Source: Pleurostoma richardsiae
Taxonomy: Eukaryota > Ascomycota > Sordariomycetes > Calosphaeriales > Pleurostomataceae
Reading direction: 5' to 3'
Length of the DNA stretch: 64,000 nt
NCBI GenBank assembly: GCA_030052745.1
Contig: JANBVO010000023.1
Coordinates: forward strand, 496,001 to 560,000
Shown here: one piece after another, positions 57,801 through 64,000 of the stretch
How the letters are laid out: each line of letters opens with the position of its first letter
Position numbering within the stretch: the stretch's first letter is position 1
Position numbers and translations under genes: made by a program
The notes under the pieces: generated by a model
Told to the model about the DNA's origin: nothing
Seen by the model: the letters and a program-made list of their open reading frames with translations, nothing else
The model's database searches: none

Positions 57801-59561
57801 CAGCCAGTTCCGCAACAGGAACTCCGTGCATATAGATGGCTTGCTTGTCCTGAGATGTGCGATTGCTTTTTCTGAGAGCAACACGTCGTCCAGTCGCATT
57901 CTGTAGCTGAGCAACAGGACAGTCCGAACGCGGAGAATCTCGATCAGATATCCCAGTGCCAGATCCCGACTCCATCACATGGGCGTTGCAAGGCTGCAAC
58001 TTATGCATCCCATGGCGACTTCCAGCTTGCCTTTGGTGTTAGGCGTCGGCCTCATCGGCGATGTCCAAGGCAAAGAACTGGTATTCGGGTCACACGACCT
58101 CCAAGCAAGCACCTTGGTTGAGGGGGACAAGGGAGGTGCATACCTCCCGCTGCACAGCTGACAGGGACAGAGAAGCATTCTGGAGCATCACGAGGCTATG
58201 AAAGACAAGGTTGGTCTGTCAAGGCGGTCGTCGCAGGGGAACAGAGACGACGGGGCGCCATCCTGGGTTATCTAGTGGAGGCGAGGTAGATGTGAGAGAG
58301 AAGAACAGAGATATGGTAATGTCGATCCCCTCCCCCCCCAAAAAAAATAAAGCAGAAAGGAACAGCGCAGGAGAAATGAAGAAGTACCAAAATAGGAGAG
58401 TAAAAATGAAAAGGGGGGATCGGTAAGGGTGGGAGTCGAACGCAGGGCAAAAAGCACCGCATGAGCGACCGGAAAAGTCTTGTTTTGTTCCTTACGGGAG
58501 GCCCTTTGCAAGGCGCTACGTGGTTCTTATGGTCCTGCCCCGTTTAGGATATTAGGCGCCTTTTAGACTTCATAAGGTGAGGTGAACCTGGGATGGAAAC
58601 GGTATGGCGCACACAACGTTCGGTTCAGGAGGAAGATACCCAACTTGGAGGAGACCTCATACTGTCGAATATGAGCCTTGGTCGTACCTCCCTACCTACT
58701 TTAAAAAGCGAGGCAATTTGAAGGCAAAGTACGGTTCTGGATGTCATCAGTCTCCGACAGGCTCACAACATGGCTTGATCTTGCTTGCCTAGAAGGACAT
58801 TGGCCTGTTCTAGCACCATCACCAAGTCTTCTGCGATCATCTAGCGCAACATTCCTCCTCGCTGGCCGACAGTCCGTAGGACATCGACGGATCAACGGAT
58901 GAGACCCCAAGAGATGCCATCAGGGTTCCTGAGTCCCACAAAGCCGAGAGACGAATTTCAGGCTTGTGGCGTTCTGTAGCAAACATCGCTCTGCGCATAG
59001 CAGCGTCACAGCCAGCACGAAGCTGGTGATGAGGCTTAAAATATCCAGTCCGAGCGGCATTTTGCCGTCACATCTCACAGGTACGTCAAGAGACAGCAGT
59101 TCCACCAATCACGCATATACCCGATTCTGGCCCGGTCTCCCTGAATCCCAGCTCTTGCACGATAGAATCTGGTACGATTCCCGACGACGAAGCCCCTTTC
59201 TCCGTCATCACCACTCCTGTCCCGTCAATCTCATACGGGGTCCCACGGGTCGGCCTTTAGCCTGCTAGAGTATCAGTAGTGCGAACGAATCCATCTTGAT
59301 AGGCCAATATTGCTGGAGTGTCACGTAGCAGGCAGCAACTGGCTGACGGAGCTGCGGCTTTCGTCGGGAGAGCAGATGCTTCACATCGAAACCACGACGC
59401 GAACGACCTCGACTTAGCAACTACGACGTTGACTTCCTTCAGTAGCCTTTCCCAGAACCGTTGCTCGGAGGAAAAGTGAGATCACCTGACCGGAAACGAA
59501 ATCTGACTTCTCTGCCGAGGCTGTTGCCCTGGCATAGCAGAGCTCTTCTTGGGTTGTCAAT
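51870..59561. other. 7.7-kb gene-poor region
   Basis: The left end is the promoter and probable long 5' UTR of the Zn2Cys6 gene (CAG-rich near 52010). The right end is the promoter of the kinase-like gene. Long frames at 51866-52588 (240 codons), 52947-53732 (261) and 56658-57296 (212) overlap long frames on the opposite strand, show no domain and are rejected. A CATCC pentanucleotide repeat lies at 53546-53564. CCTAGG/TAGGTA motifs lie at 55711-55736. A tRNA-like stretch is listed separately. Confidence 0.45.
58421..58496 (-). other. tRNA-like relic
   Basis: Read on the minus strand, 76 bases begin CGTAAGG and end CCTTACC plus one base, a 7-base acceptor-like stem with one mismatch. A B-box-like GCGTTCGACTCC sits at the right distance from the 3' end, and T-runs follow. 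The D arm, A box and anticodon stem do not fold properly and the T stem has two mismatches, so this is at most a decayed tRNA or tRNA-derived piece. Confidence 0.2.
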
Positions 59562-61403
59562 ATGGACTTGAGTTCTGTAGCCATCCACGATGTCATCCAT
59601 CCTACCGCCGCTTTCCCTCGGGAGGACGACGAAACTCAATTGTCATCCGGACCGATCGACGATGCGCAAGAACCAAAGACCCCATCATGGGAAGAGTCGC
59701 AGCTGAACCCGAAGAACCGTATCGACAGTCTGGCCCCCCTGAGTGCCCCCCTTTGGCGCATCGACGGGTGTGCCGGACTGGGGACGCAGTTCTACCTCGT
59801 CCCCCTTTTCATAGATAGCCCCCCACCCATGCGGATCGATGCCTTCATACCCGAGGAGGCGGCACAACGCCCACTGCTCCGCCAGATCCTAGGACTCGAT
59901 GTCGTTTTCCACACCAGAGATGCCACAAGGGTCCGCCGTCAAGGCGTTACAACTCATATCTTGAGAGCGCTACAAGTCTGGACGAGAGACATCATAGGAC
60001 TGGATGCGATGAGGAGCATGTATCTCTCCTCCCCTTTCGGTTCTCGCATCGTCCTCGAGACCCTAGCTCTGAATGTACGAGATATCAGAATTTCACTTGC
60101 CCCGACATATCACCTAGAGCGTCAGATGCTTTCTATCCAAAAGCTGGTGGCGATGTGGAACATCGACCCGAAGGACCTCCCGCCGACCGTCGACATATCA
60201 CAACTCAGCATTGTTGAACAGCTGCATGACAGCGTCTGCCTCGTACAATGTCATGGTGGGCAGCCCCTAAGAGAGACTGGGAAGGCTGGACAGAAATGGA
60301 TCCTGAAGGCCCTCACCAGCAGCACAAAGTACCTTTACCACGAACTTCGAACACTGCTCACCATGGAGCCCCACCCACATGTGATCGCGAGACCGACACT
60401 CCTCGTTACCAAGCAGTGCCGCTTCGGCGGCAAAGTCGCCGTGGTCGGCTTCGTGGAACAATACCACCCTGGCGGCAGCTTGAGGGATATCCTACCTCCT
60501 CTACGAATCAACGGCAGACTCGACGTCCGCGATCAGCTCCGGTGGGCCACCCAGATCACCTCGGGGCTGCTGCACGTCCGAGAGCGCGGGGGGACCTACT
60601 ACCCGGACCTGAGGCTCGACAACATCGTCCTGTCGGAGGGCTCAGACGCCGTCATCGTGGACTTCGAGCAGAGGGGCGTGTGGTGCGAGTTCGCCTCGCC
60701 CGAGGTCAACGCCCTCGAGTACATCCGGATCCTCGCCAGCGACTCGAGCGACTGCTCGTCCTCCTCCTCCTCGTCCTCCGCCCCAGAGGACGTGGAGATC
60801 CCCGAGGAGGTCCGGGCGCGGTACGCCCGCCTGCTGAGCCGGCACCTGCCGGAGTGGGAGCTCCTCCAGTTCAAGGGCGAGTACACGAACCCGCCGGCGG
60901 GGTACAACGTGCCCTGGCTCTGCCTGTCGCCCGCCGAGCAGGAGGCCTCGGAGGTGTACTCCCTCGGCCGGGCGCTGTGGTGCGTCTTCGAGGGCGTGAG
61001 CGCGCCGCAGCGCGCGGCGGTCTGGCAGTCGTACCGCTGGGAGCCGGACTTGGACTTCCCCGAGTACCGGGCCACGCCGCCGGAGGTGCGGGCGCTGATC
61101 GACCAGTGCACGCGGGGCAGGCGGGAGGCGCTGGGCACAAGGGTCGTCCGGAGGGGCAGCCGCCTGGTCTTCCGCGAGGGGGCGGTTCCAGGAGCGGGCA
61201 GCGAGGCGCAGGTCAGGGAGATCCGCCGCTTTGCGAGGAAGTGGTGGACCGCTGAGGTCAAGGCCGCTGAGGACTTCTTGCAGATGAGGGAGGATGAGAT
61301 GCGGAGGGGGACGTGGTCTGGGAACTACTACAACCGGCCGACGTTGCGGGAGGTTCTGGAAGCCTTAGAGGCGTTTAGAGCTAAGACGAGGACTGCATGG
61401 TGA
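59562..61403 (+). CDS. Protein-kinase-like protein, fungal family
   Basis: Single exon, 613 aa. The N-terminal ~230 residues form a helical domain without a name that I know. A kinase-like domain follows: the ATP-binding lysine in QKWILKAL near 246, a helix-C glutamate in YLYHELRTL, hinge VEQYHPGGSLRDIL, catalytic loop YYPDLRLDNIVL near 345-355 and VIVDFEQRG near 366. The HRD histidine/arginine are replaced (YPD), but the aspartate and the asparagine are kept. The DFG motif is DFE. These are features of a fungal-specific family with DFEQRG, so catalysis is possible but unproven. A serine run encoded by TCC repeats sits near 405. The gene is convergent with the SWIM gene. The plus-strand frame at 60248-61255 is a shadow. 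Confidence 0.85.
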   Translation: MDLSSVAIHDVIHPTAAFPREDDETQLSSGPIDDAQEPKTPSWEESQLNPKNRIDSLAPLSAPLWRIDGCAGLGTQFYLVPLFIDSPPPMRIDAFIPEEAAQRPLLRQILGLDVVFHTRDATRVRRQGVTTHILRALQVWTRDIIGLDAMRSMYLSSPFGSRIVLETLALNVRDIRISLAPTYHLERQMLSIQKLVAMWNIDPKDLPPTVDISQLSIVEQLHDSVCLVQCHGGQPLRETGKAGQKWILKALTSSTKYLYHELRTLLTMEPHPHVIARPTLLVTKQCRFGGKVAVVGFVEQYHPGGSLRDILPPLRINGRLDVRDQLRWATQITSGLLHVRERGGTYYPDLRLDNIVLSEGSDAVIVDFEQRGVWCEFASPEVNALEYIRILASDSSDCSSSSSSSSAPEDVEIPEEVRARYARLLSRHLPEWELLQFKGEYTNPPAGYNVPWLCLSPAEQEASEVYSLGRALWCVFEGVSAPQRAAVWQSYRWEPDLDFPEYRATPPEVRALIDQCTRGRREALGTRVVRRGSRLVFREGAVPGAGSEAQVREIRRFARKWWTAEVKAAEDFLQMREDEMRRGTWSGNYYNRPTLREVLEALEAFRAKTRTAW

Positions 61404-61839
61404 AAGTTTGAGTAGCATCGAATGAATGGATATCACGGTGCGTTAGTCTCGTTAGTCTCGTAAGGGGAAGTCGTCGCGATATACCTAGACAAGGGAGATC
61501 GTTCTATGACAGTCTTCATTTGCTTGTGATGATAGCTGCGACTATGACCAGCATGACATACTGCATGAGCCACTTATTGAACGAGCGAGCGTTCAATGAT
61601 CTAGAGACGGTACCCATTTACTACCAGAAAGCGAGGTGGACTGACACGGGTTATAATGTGGACAAAAGAATCGAAGCGACGGGGCGGCATATGCATGCTC
61701 AAGGAGATCCCTAAGGAGATCCCTGAAGAGATACCAGCTCTCTCCTTAAATCGACTCTCTATACCGGTGGCCGCCCAAATCACATCACAGCCAGTCACAC
61801 GATATCGCCACGACGTCGTTCCCCTTCCATCGTTCCCAT
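61404..61839. other. Convergent 3' intergenic region with small tandem repeats
   Basis: These 436 bases lie between two convergent genes. They contain a 9-bp repeat (GTTAGTCTC twice, 61442-61459) and a 12-bp repeat (AAGGAGATCCCT, about three copies, 61701-61736). No gene. Confidence 0.6.
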
Positions 61840-63438
61840 TTACCTCACCCTCTTCGCACCTCCCTCACGCCCATTACCACCCTGTGTCCTCTTCGATCCA
61901 GCTCCGCGGCTACCGGAAGGGGTCGACCTGGATCCCCTGGATCCCCCGGCCCCTCCGCCCCCACCACCACCAGGACCACCACCGCCACTGCTGCCCCCAG
62001 CGCTCCGGTTGCTCCGGAGCCGGGCAATCAGTCCCCGCAGCTTCCGTAGGTACGCCTCCGGGCAGCCTAGGACGCCGATCGCCTCCTCTATTGACTCCAG
62101 CTCGTCGATGTACTGGTTCTGATCCGGCAGCAGGGCTAGGGCATCGACCACGAAAGAGCCGGACCCGGCCCCGCTGCTGCTGCTGCTCCCGATCAGCCGC
62201 TGGTATAGATTCCGGTCGGTAGTGTTAGCACCTGGGTGCGCGTCGCGTGCGTACGAGAAGACCACGGCTCGGAGGGTACGCACGAGGACCCGCGCGGCGG
62301 ATGCGCGCTCCCACGGCTCCGGAGGCCGGTCGCTGCGCTGCAGGAGGGCCTGGATGGTCTGCGTGGCCTGTAGGAGATGTGTAGCTGCCCAGGGGACGTC
62401 ATGAGATGGCATGGACGGAGTTGTAGCAGCCCCTGCAGAGGAAGGCGAGGCTGTTGACGCGAGGGAGATGGAGTGGGCGTCGAGGAGGGAGAGGACGCGG
62501 TCCACGCGTTGCTGCTGCCAGCGGAAGGGATCTCGGGCGCGATCATTTGGCGCCAGGAGGCGGAGGAAGTAAGCGAAGAAGTCGTTGTTTGCGAGGAGCA
62601 TCTGCAGGACAGTTTGCTCGAGGTCGCCGCGCGCGATGATGCCGCCGCCGAGAGCTCCCGGGTCATCGAAGAGGTCGCGCCGGTACCGCTCAACGGCCTC
62701 ATCATCCCGTTCGTCTACTCCAGCGGCAACGGCAGCAAGGATTTCCCGCGCCTCGCGTAGGCGCTGCGGGCTAGGCTGCGTCTTGGACTCAGGCGGGCCG
62801 ACGTCGCAATGCAGGCCCTCTGCGAGGACACTGAGGTCGAACGCGGAGATACGGTCGAAGGCGCTGCCGGTCTCGGCGGTGTATCCCGTAGGCTCGAGGG
62901 TCAGCTCGCGGTCTGCATTCTGCGCGTAGCTCGTGTGGTAGTTGATCTGGTCCAGCAGCGTGATGAGGTGTTTGCACAGGGCAGAACCTTGCCGCATGCA
63001 GTTGCACCTGGGCACAGGGTAGCGGCTCTCGGGGCCACCAATGCGCACAGAGCGGGGGACGATCTCGTGCATCTGGAAGGCGTAGAACTGGCTTCCTTGC
63101 TCCTCTCTGCTCAGCTGGCACCACTGCAGGACGATCTGGGGAGGCTCGTCCTGGGGGGACTCGTGGAAGAGCTGGCGGACAAGCTCCTGGGTCTGCTCGG
63201 GGAGATTGGATATGTTGTAGACGAGGTTCGTCTTCGGAGAGCGGACCACCATGGGACTGTCCTCCTCGAGTGAAGATTCATTGGAGTTCTCACCGCCGTC
63301 AGAAGAATCTGGATCACTGTCTGAGTCGCGGCCCTGCCCGCCCGCAGCCCCTGGGGGGTGTTGTTGACTATGGGAGCGAGTGGTGGGTGGCATGCTTTCA
63401 AGGGAAAGATTACTGAAGCGAGTAGTAGGAGGAGACAT
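61840..63438 (-). CDS. SWIM-type zinc-finger protein
   Basis: Single exon, 532 aa. The SWIM motif C-x-C-x7-C-x-H (CNCMRQGSALCKH) lies near 145-157, after an N-terminal acidic, Ser/Asp-rich segment. SWIM fingers bind DNA or proteins and occur in MULE transposases, MEKK1 and the Shu2/SWS1 recombination factors. The surroundings here (LYNISNLPEQTQELVRQLF, then FYAFQMHEIVPRSVRI) look like a stand-alone fungal family rather than a transposase: no DDE or zinc-knuckle domain is present. The middle is helical with Ser/Ala linkers. The C-terminal 60 residues are Gly/Ser/Arg-rich and basic (SGGGGPGGGGGGGAGGSRG), so it may bind nucleic acid. An internal Met at residue 16 could also serve as start. Its role is unknown. 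Confidence 0.85.
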   Translation of the reverse strand: MSPPTTRFSNLSLESMPPTTRSHSQQHPPGAAGGQGRDSDSDPDSSDGGENSNESSLEEDSPMVVRSPKTNLVYNISNLPEQTQELVRQLFHESPQDEPPQIVLQWCQLSREEQGSQFYAFQMHEIVPRSVRIGGPESRYPVPRCNCMRQGSALCKHLITLLDQINYHTSYAQNADRELTLEPTGYTAETGSAFDRISAFDLSVLAEGLHCDVGPPESKTQPSPQRLREAREILAAVAAGVDERDDEAVERYRRDLFDDPGALGGGIIARGDLEQTVLQMLLANNDFFAYFLRLLAPNDRARDPFRWQQQRVDRVLSLLDAHSISLASTASPSSAGAATTPSMPSHDVPWAATHLLQATQTIQALLQRSDRPPEPWERASAARVLVRTLRAVVFSYARDAHPGANTTDRNLYQRLIGSSSSSGAGSGSFVVDALALLPDQNQYIDELESIEEAIGVLGCPEAYLRKLRGLIARLRSNRSAGGSSGGGGPGGGGGGGAGGSRGSRSTPSGSRGAGSKRTQGGNGREGGAKRVR

Positions 63439-64000
63439 TGGAAGGCTTCGAAGCAGGGAGGATGGAACCGCAGCGCTGAGACGGCTTCATCGTCCTGAAG
63501 GGACCACATGGGTATAACTTATACAAAGGATCCGAGGCTGCACCTGCCCATGTCGCAGAAGGCCCGATGACACGGCCACTGTCCATGTTGGCGGGACTGG
63601 GGGGCTAGGATTAGGGCTGTTGGAAGTTTGGGAAGGATGTGCAAGCAGAAGTCTAACGGTGAACGATGCGGAGTCCAAGGTTGCTCGTCTGGCTGGTCGG
63701 CTGGCAGCACACTTGGTGACTCTGCGTATTCTAATGATAGCTGCGTTGCGCCATGATAATTGAACGGCAACACATCGGATGGCTGAAGCGTCCAAGCCCC
63801 CGACCCAGAGGTCAGTGAAGGGGCAACTTCCCATCTCAGTGGCCATTGGCAAGGCAAGACATCAACTTTCGCAAATGGAAGCCTGGTGACACATGCCATG
63901 TCTTTCCACCGCCATTAGGATGGAGAGCCGGCCTCCCGGGGCTGGTAATGATGCCTTGATGGGGGGTTCATGGCAGATGATGAGAAGATGGCCGAGCGGA
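63439..64000. other. Upstream flank of the SWIM gene to the window edge
   Basis: The last 562 bases should include the SWIM gene promoter. Overlapping minus-strand frames at 63487-63899 have no recognisable domain. No gene can be supported before the edge. Confidence 0.45.

Noticed and set aside
60248-61255. 335-codon plus-strand frame inside the kinase-like gene
   Set aside because: Shadow frame in GC-rich coding sequence; Arg/Gly/Pro-biased composition, while the 59562-61403 frame has kinase motifs.
1-64000. CRISPR arrays, insertion sequences, rRNA genes, transposon or virus-derived elements
   Set aside because: I saw no regularly spaced repeats, terminal repeats, rRNA segments, or reverse transcriptase, integrase, transposase or capsid motifs by eye; a repeat-library search would be needed to exclude decayed copies.

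Overview
The window is nuclear DNA of a filamentous ascomycete (Pezizomycotina, most likely a Sordariomycete). Introns are short (about 50-150 nt), begin GTRNGY and end YAG with CTRAY-type branch sites. The gene families include a HET-domain protein, a Zn2Cys6 factor of a type confined to filamentous fungi, a DUF7025 AAA ATPase and a DUF7708-like STAND relative. No bacterial, organellar or viral region was recognised. I reconstructed the splicing by hand; every model kept one open frame and its length was checked to be divisible by three.

Left part (1-28 kb), gene-dense and mostly housekeeping: the 3' end of eIF4A; QNS1 glutamine-dependent NAD+ synthetase (9 exons); a DUF7025-AAA ATPase head-to-head with a DUF7708-like, NACHT-like protein whose P-loop is eroded; YRA1/ALYREF mRNA export adaptor (7 exons); the giant N-recognin ubiquitin ligase UBR1; QCR9 of respiratory complex III (first coding exon is just ATG, with one GC-AG intron) divergent from PYM1, the exon-junction-complex disassembly factor; a membrane-anchored GH5 glycosidase; and a seven-transmembrane receptor of a fungal Frizzled/cAR-like family.

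Right part (28-64 kb), gene-poor: HET-domain protein, clavaminate-synthase-like 2-oxoglutarate dioxygenase, Zn2Cys6-type regulator with a 6-nt first coding exon behind a 335-nt intron, a fungal protein-kinase-like protein and a SWIM zinc-finger protein. They are separated by non-coding stretches of 8.5, 5.2, 3.8 and 7.7 kb that hold microsatellites, a recurrent TAGGTAGG/CCTAGGTA motif, a tRNA-like relic and one possible gene relic.

Functionally, YRA1 and PYM1 both act on spliced mRNA, and eIF4A on its translation. QNS1 and QCR9 serve NAD and respiration. The best candidate for an undescribed system is the head-to-head pair at 4.1-9.7 kb: an intact AAA ATPase and a NACHT-like protein without a usable P-loop, sharing one 816-bp promoter region.
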